Shown: one piece after another, positions 43,579-54,199 of the stretch | Layout: every line of letters starts with the position of its first letter | How positions within the stretch are numbered: the first letter of the stretch is position 1 | From: Neurospora intermedia | Taxonomy: Eukaryota; Ascomycota; Sordariomycetes; Sordariales; Sordariaceae | Assembly: GCA_037102815.1 (NCBI GenBank) | Contig: BTPP01000002.1 | Span: 1,798,001-1,862,000, forward strand | Length of the DNA stretch: 64,000 bases | Direction of reading: 5' to 3' | Translations under genes and position numbers: made by a program | The notes under the pieces: model-generated | Databases searched by the model: none | The model's input: only the letters and a program-made list of their open reading frames with translations | Told to the model about the DNA's origin: nothing

Positions 43579-44649
43579 AAACCAAGATAGATTAGTACCA
43601 AAATGGTATGTCACAAAGACCAGAGAGATTGCACGCCACCAAGAATTATACAGCGTCTAAACTACGAGGAACCACGAGTGCTCATGCAACCAAAGTAACA
43701 GATCCCTTCCGTGTTCCGTGAACTCTTAAGCCCATGACAGGACCGTCATAAGTGTGGCTAAGAAAAGTCAAATAAGGTAAGAAAAACTGGGATACATATA
43801 CACTTCGTTGCGGAAGCCGAAACTTCCAAACACAATTCTCCCATCTTTTCAATGGCAGCGCGCCTTCCTTCCACTACACGACAAGTGACACTTACCGAAA
43901 TCAGGTACTGTAGGCACATCCATTTGTGTCCACAGCCTAACTTCCTAAAATGCCACAAGGGAACTGCATTCAGTTTCAGCTTATCTGAACACCCGTCCAG
44001 AAAAAGAGGAACATTCGAGTCTGAAAAGGCACGACACACAATCGTAGAACTCACTTCTAGCTCTAGCTCAAGAAGTCAGCCAAACCCAGAGGGAGAACAT
44101 AATCAAGGGTTGCATGAAGACAAGTAAGTGTTTCGCTAAGGAAGCTCGGGGGAGGTGCGGCAGAGCTGTTTTCTAGGTGCCGTTGAATGGCAGTCTGTCG
44201 GTGTCTGTGTCTGTAATGCTTTTCTTGTTAAGTGAGAGGTGAAGGAAGCATAGGTAACTACAAGGGAAACGGACGAATTGAATCTGATCAAAGGAACTCA
44301 TTATTGGAATATTTATATCGTTGTTGATGTCCCATTGGAACCACCTCTCATATACACAGGACTAATGTTCACCAAAACATGGAGGTGGTTATTTCCACTT
44401 GCAAGTCCCGTGTCATGTTAGAGGAAAAAAAAAACAAAAGCCTCGGTGTTATCCTTCATTACTTGTTCCTCGACTTCTCATTTTGATATATGTACGACAC
44501 GCACCTAGGTGTCCTTTTTGATTACCTGTCCTTCGACTCTTCATTACATAATATGTACAATACACACCTTGAATTATATACAAATTAGTCTCGACAAGCG
44601 CAGCTGGTGGGTGTCCGTATGCCTCAGTTATTACGCTGTGAAATTGTAG
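41992..44649. other. Intergenic region, 2.7 kb
   Basis: No gene recognised. It contains the C21/A36 homopolymer tract noted separately. The longer open frames lack family features. Confidence 0.55.
43509..43580 (+). repeat. Homopolymer pair C(21)A(36)GA(14)
   Basis: Twenty-one C followed directly by 36 A, a G and 14 A. An unusual junction of two homopolymers, likely to vary in length and to be hard to sequence exactly. Confidence 0.95.
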
Positions 44650-46495
44650 CTAGCAGTCGGCCTTGACTCCATGTACCGAACCAGCATCATCACTCTGCCC
44701 ATGCGCACAACAACCCTTGAGGTTTGTCGTGCTATCCACGTCCTCCTCTCGATACAGCGCAGACACAGAAGTCGTATCGCTATTCGCTTTCATCGAATCT
44801 GCCGAGGTTGTCGTAACGTTATAGTTGGTCATTATTGTCATCGTCGTCGTCGTCGTTGTTGTTGTAGTTTTCATTTCAAATGACGGCCGGCTATCAGTCG
44901 ATGTCCTCCCAGCCGCCAGAAGAAGAGGAGAATTCAAAAACTGTTGGTATCGCCCCCTCCCGCTCACTGGTATCTCGCTTAGCGCAGCATCCCCAACCGC
45001 CGCCGTCGTTGTTGTTGTTGTTAGCCCTGGGCCGGATTGCTGCTGCTGTCCACCAGTATCCGGAACTTCGATCCATGAGAGACGCTGCCCAAACGCGTTG
45101 CGACATGGCCTTCTGCCTACCGTCAGAGGGGGGTCGCTACTGGTGGCACTTGGCTCGTCTGTGGCGCCTTGTTCACCGCTGCTGTTGTTGTTGGCGCGCG
45201 GGTCGAGGAAGCCGGGGAAGAAGCGGACGATGAGAGGCTTCAGGGTCATGACGCAGGCGATGACGATGGCAGTGTGGACTTCAATTGCGGTCCAATAGGT
45301 GAGTTTGCCGGTGCTGAAGGTGATATCATGAATAGCTGTGTACTGGGAAGCGTAGAGATAGAAGACGCGGACGAGTGAGACGATGCAGATACTGTAGGGT
45401 AAGGGGAGTGTGAGTGGTGAGTACATGAGTGTGTGGTGGTAGGAATGCTTGTACTTACACAAAGCCCACGGCGAAGATGCCGACAACGAAAACCTTCTGT
45501 CGCGCGGGTAACTTCAAAGGACCGACGATTGGGATGGGCAGAAGAAAGATGAGGAAATCGGTGGTGATTGTCAAACTGGGGAAGCCAAAAGGCAAGAAAA
45601 GTTAGTTTATCAATTTGAGGAGTCTGGACTAGTTTAAGGTCAAGAATCAGCCTAACCCTGTGCAGCTCCAGTACCACTGGTTTGTATGACAAGTTGGTTT
45701 GGGTAATCCAACGCCCCAAGGCTGAGCCGGATCCCAGAAATCTCGCAGTGGTACACAAGCTGTGCAGATTACTGTAATCGTGTAGACACTTGTAATACAA
45801 ACAACGACGAGGACGGCATACGTAGCCCTCCGTGCCGATTCCACGGTGAATATGGTGAGATATAACAGGCAGATGGAGATCTTGGTCATCGCCAGCGAAA
45901 GGAAATAGGTCAAGGAGGAAGCCCAGAATCCCTATCATGAAGATGATAACATCTGGGTCAGTGTGATCCACGGACAATGCGGCGGCAATGAGTAACTGAG
46001 TAATATGGAGTTAGGACAACCACACTTACCGCCATCAAAAACACATAATTGGCCTCATAATCGACGTTCCATATGTGTTTGCCCATGCCATGTGCGATTT
46101 CTGTGAGTTCGTTAGACTTTGCAATCTTAATATCATAGTAGAGAGTGTTTGACAGACCAATGCTTTGACTGCTGGACATTGCCGCTGCCATCATCTGTCA
46201 ACATATGTCAGAACGCAGGTACGAAAGTTGTTGGCAAAAACTTCAGTCTCTAACCAACCAGAGAAAACAGAATGCACCAATCCGATGCCCCAAGCCCATT
46301 AACAGCCCTGGACCGCGCCCAAAACCTCAGGGCGACAAAAATGACAGCAATAGACCATGTCGTCCAAATTGCTCCCAGCATAGAAGGGCCATAATCTTCA
46401 TTCACACGGTATCCGCGGGGTGGTGGCGTCGCCGTGTTCTCATCTTCAGACCTGTACAGCACATAGGCCTCAGAACCGTACCTGCTCCCATGCAT
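44650..46495 (-). CDS. Fungal rhodopsin-domain seven-helix membrane protein
   Basis: Five exons, 46495-46259, 46194-46030, 45931-45657, 45575-45459 and 45391-44650, joined in phase to 511 residues. Introns are 64, 98, 81 and 67 nt. The first has a weak GTTGGT donor, the others GTAAGT or GTTAGG. The N-terminal 300 residues hold about seven hydrophobic helices, including SMLGAIWTTWSIAVIFVALR, NYVFLMAGFWASSLTYFLSL, SICLLYLTIF and TDFLIFLLPIPIVGPLKL. This matches the fungal rhodopsin-domain (PTH11-like/SAT-like) proteins, a large family of mostly uncharacterised plasma-membrane receptor-like proteins. Their name does not imply retinal binding. The tail (about 310-511) is Ser/Thr-rich and should be cytoplasmic. 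Start chosen at the in-frame ATG before HGSRYGSEAY. Another upstream start or exon is possible. Confidence 0.85.
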
Positions 46496-49400
46496 GCCGG
46501 GGACGACGGGTGCATCGAGCAAAAGTGAGACTCTGTAACAGCTGTAGGTAAAGGCGAAGGATACACGCCTCTCGCCACGGTCACCCTAACAGGTCGGTAG
46601 AAGGGTTGAAGTCGAGGTTTGTATTTAAGGGGTACCCTACCCTGCCCCTGAAACCTGGCTTCACCCCGGCAGCGATCTCTGTATGTGGCCGAGGCAATCC
46701 CAAGATCAGAGGGTGGGGCGAGCAAGTGGTGTTATCTTGGGCCTGACGAGATGACGATGATGTATTGGCTTGCTAGCGGGCGAGCTCCCAGTGTTCCCGA
46801 TTAGGAGAGCACACGAACCGGAATTTGGTCCGCTCAATGTGGTTGACCTGATCGAGGTTATCACAAATGGAAAACTGGGCCTCGAGAGATCGGTAGCGTT
46901 TGTAGGTGTGTTATTGCTGAGGTAAAGCGAGAATGTTGAATGCTGACCGCCTTTCTGAAATTGGATTTCCGCGGAGTAGTGGTATGATAGTAACTGCCTC
47001 TTCCGGTTAAGGCAACGAGAAACCTGGCACGTTGTGAGTTCTACATAATAGGGTCACCGGTGGTCGATGAACAAATGTGACTGAATCAAGAGGCTCATCA
47101 GGCTTTGCTATTGGGATGACCAGAACTCTCGGATGAGGACAATCCCGGTTGGTGGTCTCGACCTCCTAAAAGTGTGAGCAAGGTCGAGTCCGGGCAACTA
47201 AACTGTGGGATTCGGTCATTTGTTAGTTTGTATTGGTGTACCTCATTTTCTCACCCAGCAAGAGATTACCATTGCAAGATGACAGAGTAGAATCTCGGGG
47301 ATTCTCACCTTGCTCAGGGGATTTTACCTGACAACCTCCCACTGCTTGTGGGCAGCTGACGACGACGTCTAATCCGACCTGGCCGTATTCGGAGTCGTTG
47401 AAACGAGATCGGTTCCAGCCAGACGGTACGCGATGGGTCCAATTGGGCTGATTTGGTTGGGCACAAGTGCCGGGCCGCTGGGTCCCAGTGACTGCCGGGA
47501 GTATAGTGTCTTTCAGTCTTTGGAACTGTCTGAAGACCACGCCTTCTGGTGTCCTTGGTTGATTCTGCGTAGAGTAAAACAATTGAAGGGCACAAATACA
47601 GCCGGGTAAAACTTGGGACTGCTCGAGGTGAACAGGGCAAAGAGGGGTATTAGTGTAGATGAAGTAGTGGGAGATCAAGGAAGAGAAGAGATCATCATCT
47701 GATTTCCGTAGGGCCATGGCAAATAGTGTAGGGTAGAACACAGTGTCGTGGATGATATAAGAACGTGCACGGCTAGTTGAACGGTTGTGGTCAATAACGC
47801 GGAGCTAGTGTGCACTAGGACCTTGCCCGGATCGACATAGGCTGGATATCTGAGATATCCTCCTCGAAACCCCCTGGCCTGATGCCAGTGTGAAGACGGA
47901 GATTGCCTTGAGAGGAACATCATGTCGTCCTGGTCTCCATAGACGAAGGGCTCTCAGTGGCTGGGCGGACTGGATATGAATTGTTGCGCACAGGGGATCC
48001 CCGCGGATATACAATTAACCCCAGCCCTGAGGAGAAAACAACGAGCAGATAGGTTTGCTTGCATTTGCTCCATTGTGGAAGCCCATAGACGCAATCCGAG
48101 TCAGACTCAGAACTTGGTCATTGTCTGTGGGATGGAGATAGCACGTTGATGAAGAGCGGCGAGCTGAGCAGTAAAGTGGTTTGATGATAAGATCGTGCCA
48201 AGATAAAAACAAAAGGGGGCGAGGGCTTCTTTTGATGAGCCTGTCTTCACTCATCGTGCCGCCAGATGACTGGACCGAGATGGACTTTTTGGTCATCCCC
48301 CCACCACACCACCTACGGAGAAAAGTCCGTAGTGTCCTGTCAAATTTTGATCAAAGTCGTTTCACCGCCTGTTGTGACGACGTCTCGACGTTCACAAGAG
48401 AGCCACAGCTTCGAAATGAGCTTCTCGAAGAGGACCATCGAGGTTGCGGGTGTTTTTTTTTTTTTTTTTTTTTTTTTGATATTTTTGCTCGACTTGGTGG
48501 AGTGAGACCGCAGATCCACCGCGCTATCGGAGGGTTGATTCGGCATGGTGTCGGTTATAATGATGGATCTCGAACATAGCTCAATGGGGTGAGTGTGATG
48601 GCTTCTCGGTAACACAGTCTCCCGCGTCCATTCTCATTCGAGTGGCCGCTATCAAGTGTTCGGAGTGGAAAGGTACCGAGATGCAATATCACTTGAGATC
48701 GTCCCAGAACCATGTGACAGATCTAAATCCCCCAAGAAGAGAGGTATATAGGATGAACAATAAAAAGCAACGGGCGACGACGATCGCGGATCGGGATGAT
48801 GACCTGGTGGGAGATCCAATGCCACTCAACTAACCCCCCGACGACATGCTGCTTGGGGTTTGGTGGACGACGGGAGGAGGGTGACCTAGTTAAGATGCCA
48901 CTGACGGCTTGAATTAGAAACGCGCCAGGGGCTCCTTCCAGGTACCAGCAGCCAAATCCTGGGGTGCATCAGCCCGCTCACACCACGGCGTTCCACAGAA
49001 TGGAACGGTAGGTCCTGCGCGAATCGTGAACAGGGCGTCTCCAGGTGGGTTGGGGACGAACGCCCAGTGGGTGAGGTGGTGCAGGTGCGGGTGCTCGGGC
49101 CAGTGAACTTGCTGCCGCGGCCCCCTGCTCCTGTAAAGTCGTGCCTGCCGGGATCCTGGCCGTTATCAATGCCCTCTATGTAACTGGAAATTTTCCAGCA
49201 GCCGTTGCGGGGCAGGCAAAGAAGCCATGTAAAGAGGGTGCTTCATTGCATCTTTTGGACCTCGGAGAGTTGGGTGATAGACTTTCACGGAACACTTTGA
49301 ACACCAAGCATCGAGGCAAATATTATCCAATATCACTATTACACCCATTAACTCATCTGGACTCGACACCAACCAATACTGTCACAATAGCCATTCATTA

Positions 49401-49517
49401 GTGCGACCGTCTCCAAAGAACTTCAACCACTCCGAAGGAATCACCTCTTCCTCACCTCGCCGAGCAGACGGCGACAAATCTCCCCAACTTTTTTCCACAC
49501 CAGCCAGGAAGCCCGCC
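46496..49517. other. Divergent intergenic region, 3.0 kb
   Basis: Between the starts of the rhodopsin-domain gene and the RPC5 gene. It contains a T(25) run (48,453-48,477). Open frames of up to 172 codons have no family features. No RNA gene recognised. Confidence 0.55.
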
Positions 49518-50855
49518 ATGGCACCTCCCCAACCAACAACCACAAAATCCGACGTAGAAGACGACCCCATCGTCGCCACCTACAACGTCTTCATCAAGCC
49601 TCCCCTCCCCCAAGATCGCAAGCTCGTCGTCCTCCGCTACGTCACCAAGACCGCCCAAGACCCGTCCTCCATCAAGCCGCCACGGATCAACGGCTTCCGC
49701 GTGAAGCCCGAAACAGGTATCTACGAGGTCGACATCCCTCTCGAGACGAGCGATGGCTACAACAAGGACAAGGGTGTTGCGTGGGGTGTGGCGCTAGCCA
49801 AGTCGATGGAGTCCAAGAAGGGCGGCAGTCTTGGTCTGGCCGGTGGTTTCAACATTGGTGGACAAGGAGGATCGGCACGCGGTGGTCCTGGAGCTGGTGG
49901 TGCGGGTGGACGGCGTGGCGGTAATTCTGGAGGAGGAGACGATGACGAGGCGCAGAACCTGAGCTGGCCTGAGGCTGTGGCGCAAGGCAAGGCCATTATC
50001 GACCAGAAGTTGACGGGTAGTCGTAGTGCGGGCGAGGATTACGTGAAGCACATGGTTGGTGTGTTTCAAGGAAGTGAGTCCAGTTTAACCTCCCCCCCTC
50101 TTCTCCATTCCCATTACCAGTTCATCCTCACTAACACTCCACCTCTTCCTCCAACAGACAACCTCCATCTGACCCCAGTAACCTCCCTCGTCCAACTCCG
50201 ACCTGTAGCCCCCTACCTTGACGCCGCCACCGAGCAAGAACGGCTTGCTCGTCTTGGCCCCTCTGCCGCGGGCGGCGCCGGTGGTCCCGCCGACAAGCAG
50301 GCCGCGGGGCGTGCAATCCACATGTCCATCAAGTCGTCTGATTCGGGAGCGGCGGGAGCGGCAGCCGAGACCATGGCGGACCGTTTGCGCGCTGTACAGA
50401 CAGAACCCTGGCACAACCTCAAGTGGTACCACGACGAGCACGGCGAGGCGTGGGACACGTATAATGAGTGTATGCTTTTGCGGTCGAGCGAGGCTGCTAA
50501 TGCTGCGCCGGTTGCAGAGGAGGCGGATGAAGAGAAGAAGAAGGAGATGAAGGAAGAGAAGGATGGGGAGGAGGCGGCGGCAGAGCCAATGGATGATAGT
50601 GGAGCGCCTGACTTGGTTGAGAAGGTGAATAGGCTGCAGTCGGATTGGGGCGAGGAGCAAATTCTGCGGTCGATCAACGGGTTGGGGCCGGATGATAAGA
50701 AGCCAGGTGAGGAGGCGGTTTCGGTGCCCTCGGTTTTTGGCACGAAAAAGGCCACCGTCACGGCTGCGGCGAACAAGGTTGTTAACAGCAAGGGAAAGGG
50801 AAAGGCGGTAGCAGCGGCAACGTCTTCTTCGTCGAATGCCATGCAGCTTGACTAG
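49518..50855 (+). CDS. rpc37: RNA polymerase III subunit RPC5/RPC37
   Basis: This subunit pairs with RPC53/RPC4 in a TFIIF-like module of nuclear RNA polymerase III, acting in initiation and termination on tRNA and 5S genes. Two exons, 49518-50073 and 50158-50855, flank an 84-nt intron (GTGAGT..CAACAG) that is a multiple of three and therefore does not break the open frame. Splicing joins VFQG to NNLHLTPV, which restores the conserved segment. The protein is 417 residues. Residues 15-100 contain DPIVATYNVFIKPPL, LVVLRYV and GIYEVDIPL, the Sin-like/RPC5 dimerisation region. A Gly-rich insert spans 101-140. NNLHLTPVTSLVQLRPVAPY follows the intron. The acidic Glu/Lys-rich linker and basic C-terminus are not conserved. 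The start is the GCCATGG ATG at 49518. Upstream in-frame codons have no ATG. Confidence 0.9.
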   Translation: MAPPQPTTTKSDVEDDPIVATYNVFIKPPLPQDRKLVVLRYVTKTAQDPSSIKPPRINGFRVKPETGIYEVDIPLETSDGYNKDKGVAWGVALAKSMESKKGGSLGLAGGFNIGGQGGSARGGPGAGGAGGRRGGNSGGGDDDEAQNLSWPEAVAQGKAIIDQKLTGSRSAGEDYVKHMVGVFQGSESSLTSPPLLHSHYQFILTNTPPLPPTDNLHLTPVTSLVQLRPVAPYLDAATEQERLARLGPSAAGGAGGPADKQAAGRAIHMSIKSSDSGAAGAAAETMADRLRAVQTEPWHNLKWYHDEHGEAWDTYNECMLLRSSEAANAAPVAEEADEEKKKEMKEEKDGEEAAAEPMDDSGAPDLVEKVNRLQSDWGEEQILRSINGLGPDDKKPGEEAVSVPSVFGTKKATVTAAANKVVNSKGKGKAVAAATSSSSNAMQLD

Positions 50856-51654
50856 GAGTCAGAGACTGTCGGCGCTAAGAGAAGGACCTCACGCTTGAAG
50901 CGGTAAAGGCAAAGGGAGTGGGAGCGAAAGCTGAGCACATATCATATGTGAGCCTTTCCGAAGCGGGAGCCCCATTATAGAGGGTCAGCGGCGACTACCC
51001 TTTGGTTAACTGATAGATTCTCTTCTCATCTTTAAGAAAAATACGATACCCTACGACTGACTCCCATTCTTTCCCGCCTTCTTCCTCACAGGCTTGCTCC
51101 TGAAAACAGATCGTTATGGTGACAGGCGTGGCGAACAATGATCAATGATGCATGACCTCGCAAAACCCAACCCGACCGCTTTTTTGGTCCCTATTCTACA
51201 GGTGTCTCCATCCATCCATCCATCCACACAGCAATGCCGAGTTATATAGAAACCAACCGCCAAGTTCTTTTCTTTTCCCCAGCGGTGCAATGTAGGTAAA
51301 GAAGAAACTCCTTCTGCTTCCCGTCCAAGTAGTTTACCCTCCAGTAGTAGGTAAGCCAAAATGTTTATTAGGGTAAACAATTCCCCGTGAAATGGCCCAT
51401 ATACATGGTTCCTGTTCCTCCACCAAGCTGCTTTTTTGATCCGCCTCAAATGTATGAGCGAGCCTCTCGATATATGCGAGAGGCTCTTCAAGAACAATCG
51501 CTGACCAAACGCGATGCAATCAACGCAACTTTTCCTTTTTTTTTTCGATAACGATGATGATGATGATGATCGTCGTTGCTTAAACCACCCGCCCAGATAG
51601 TTTTTTTGCAACGGACTTTCAAAGTCAATGTGTGTAGGGCTATTGCCGGATTGC
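50856..51654. other. Convergent intergenic region
   Basis: 3' sides of RPC5 and PAT1. It contains an ATG/GAT trinucleotide run near 51,553-51,570. No gene recognised. Confidence 0.6.
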
Positions 51655-54199
51655 TTACTGGAGCAGCTCAACGTCGAGGCCGATCGACCGCATGAAGAGG
51701 TTGACGTTCTGCAGACGGTCGGCTGCGAGTGCTGGAGGCAAGGTCTTGGCGAGGCTGACGGTGTCCATGACACGATCCTTGACAGCAATGACAAGTCTTT
51801 GCTGCTGGTCAGGGCTGGCACCAATACCGATAGCGGCGAGAAGCTGCCAGACGTAGGTATCTTGATCGGTGGCAATGCTACCAGGGAAAATGTACGGAAG
51901 AGTGGGCTCGAGGATGTTGAAGAACTGAGTGTAGGTCATGTCCCTGTGGAAATAATTAGCGTCGAGTTCATGTCACATGAAACCATGAATATAGAGGAAC
52001 TTACCAAGAACGCCAATCCTGTTCACTGCCTCCGCCATTATGCTTGATAAGCTCCGCCCGACTGAGAATCATGGTAAGCATCGACGCGCCAATTCTGCTC
52101 TTGGCGATGACGTCCACGTTGCGCGTGCACACAAGACCAAGGATGGCGGCAACAAGATCGAGGCCGAGTTCGTTCATAAACGTAAATAGCGTGGTTACTA
52201 TAGCAGCTGAGAACAGCTCAATGTTTTCACGCATAGCGGCGTTGAACTGGATGTCATCAGTTGTAACCTGAGCTTCTCGGACAACGTCGAGTTGGTCGAG
52301 ATTCACGACAATGCGTGTGAAAATGGTAATCCTTTGCTCGTGGTTCGTGTGGCGGAAGATGCGCGGTATGGCTTTCTTGCCCTTACTGTAACTAAGAAGG
52401 GCCATGAAGGGGTGGATACGGCCTGGCTGGTCGTGATCCTGCACCCTCAGAGCCTTCCAAAGTTGCTCATTCAACGCCTGTCCCTCGTTACTCCATGCAA
52501 AGACCTTGGCAAGCGCTTCTTGATCGTCCTCGGCAGGCGCCATAGGCATGTTGCGTTCGTGGTCTTCCATCTTCATAAGTGTAGTGTATACCAGCTCGAG
52601 GGCCCTCAGTTCGTCCTTCTTGTCCCGGCCATTAACAGGATGCGGTGCCTTTTTCACATCGTTGGCGCTGTCGTTACGCTTGATGTTGAGAAGCGGCTTC
52701 GGGGTCTTGGCGTTGCTGAAGGAAATCTTGCCCAAGCTACCTTCAATAACAAGCTGCTTATTCTTGGGCTTGTTCTTGGCCGCCTCGACAGCACGCTGGA
52801 CCTGTTGTTCCATCCTCTGCATATGGTTTTCAGGACCCCTGTTATGACGGCGCATACCTCCTTGGCGGCTTCCTGTCTGAAACAGATAGGTCTGAGCGAA
52901 CTGGTTCAGAGGCTGGCTGGGGTGCTGACGATGGCCAGCCTGGATCTGACTATGGACTTGATAGTAAAAGTCCTCGGCGAGTGACTCGTCTGTGCCGTGT
53001 TCATTGGGATTTCCAGTGGCTGCAACAAGCTGCTGGAGCTGGATCCGGGTGATGAAGTTCTTGTCCTGTGGCGTCATGATACCATTGTCGCGAGACATTT
53101 GGAAGATCTTGTGGTTGCGCTTGGCGCGCTTAGCTTCTTGTTCAAGATACGCAGCCTTTTCCTCCTCCGAGAGCTGAGCCAGCTGGGCAGGATGAAGAAT
53201 CATAGGGGGCTGTCGCGGAAGAGAGCCTTGTTGCCTGTGGCCCTGGTGAGCGGACTGAGGACCAGACGGAGGCGTAGGGTGAACAGGCAGCCCGATCTTG
53301 GCCGCGTCGCCTGAAAGACGGTTGGGGTTCTGCAGGATCTGAGTAGGCTGCTGAGGAACAGCGGGTTGCTGATGCTGTTGAATAGCGGGCGGTTGAGAAG
53401 AGGGCTGGGCTGGCGTAGGAGGCTTCGAGTGAGGCCGCTGAAGAATTGTCATGGGATGTCCTTGCGGCTGATGGTACAGAGGTTCAACGACACCGGCTTG
53501 GAAGTGGGCCTGCGGCTGGTTCTGAGCTTGATGCTGGTAGAGGTAAGCCTGTTCATGTGGGATTTGATGGGGCTGATGCTGAGGAGCGGGAGATGGGGTG
53601 GCCGCCTTAGCCTGGGCGCGCATCTGGGCCTCAACCTCCTCAAGACTCAGCATCTTGCGGCCCCCAGACGGCGCGCTAGGAACGGCAGGTTGAGCAGGCG
53701 GCGGCGGTTGCTTCTTGGGTGCGACACCCCAGAGAGCAGCGTCAACCTGAAGATCCTCGATCGGCTGCTCGTGGTATTTTTCATAGCCGGTCCTGGCAGG
53801 TCTAACTGGAGCCTGCGCGAAATAGTTGTACGAGGGTCCGGCGATGGACGTATAGGCCGATGGCTGCGCGACAGGCTGGGGAGCCTTGGCAGCTGGTTGT
53901 TGGCGGTTGAAACGAACATTTTCCTCTTCAATGACGTTCGCGACCTTGGCGGTGTGGCCAAAGAAGTCAAAGTCTTTACCTACAGGACCCGGCTCGCCAG
54001 TATCGCCGCCAAAAGTATCATCATTGAAGGCATCGTCGGTCTCATCCAGCTGGTCACCCAAGCCGTCATAAGTGTCCTCGAAGTCGATCTCTTCGGCTTC
54101 CTCGTCCCGGTTGGCTAGGCTGGCAAAGGGATCGTGAGCCTGGGAGAAGCCGGGAGCGGCGGTATTATGGCGAGACTGGTCGAAGTTGAAGAAGGACAT
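51655..54199 (-). CDS. pat1: mRNA decapping activator PAT1
   Basis: Pat1 bridges the Lsm1-7 ring, Dhh1 and Dcp2 on deadenylated mRNA and promotes decapping and P-body formation in the cytoplasm. Two exons, 54199-52005 and 51943-51655, with a 61-nt intron (GTAAGT..CACAG), encode 827 residues. The start MSFFNFDQS and the acidic region with DDTFGGDTG match the family's N-terminal motif. A long Pro/Gln-rich linker (about 105-350) follows. The conserved central and C-terminal helical domain includes DNGIMTPQDKNFITRIQLQQ, ENHMQRMEQQV, LELVYTTLMKMEDHER, KGKKAIPRIFRHTN and, after the intron, DMTYTQFFNILEPTLPYIF. It ends at a normal length. Assignment is firm. The exact phosphorylation or regulation is not visible. 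Confidence 0.93.

Noticed and set aside
44825-45298. 157-codon plus-strand frame rich in Val
   Set aside because: Shadow of the Thr/Ser-rich tail of the rhodopsin-domain gene on the other strand.
47223-47741. 172-codon minus-strand frame
   Set aside because: No recognisable domain or conserved-looking segment; probably a chance frame in the divergent intergenic region.
51114-51875. 253-codon minus-strand frame at the 3' end of PAT1
   Set aside because: Overlaps the real PAT1 second exon in another frame and continues into the 3' flank; no family features.
53366-54118. 250-codon plus-strand frame
   Set aside because: Antisense shadow of the PAT1 Pro/Gln-rich region.
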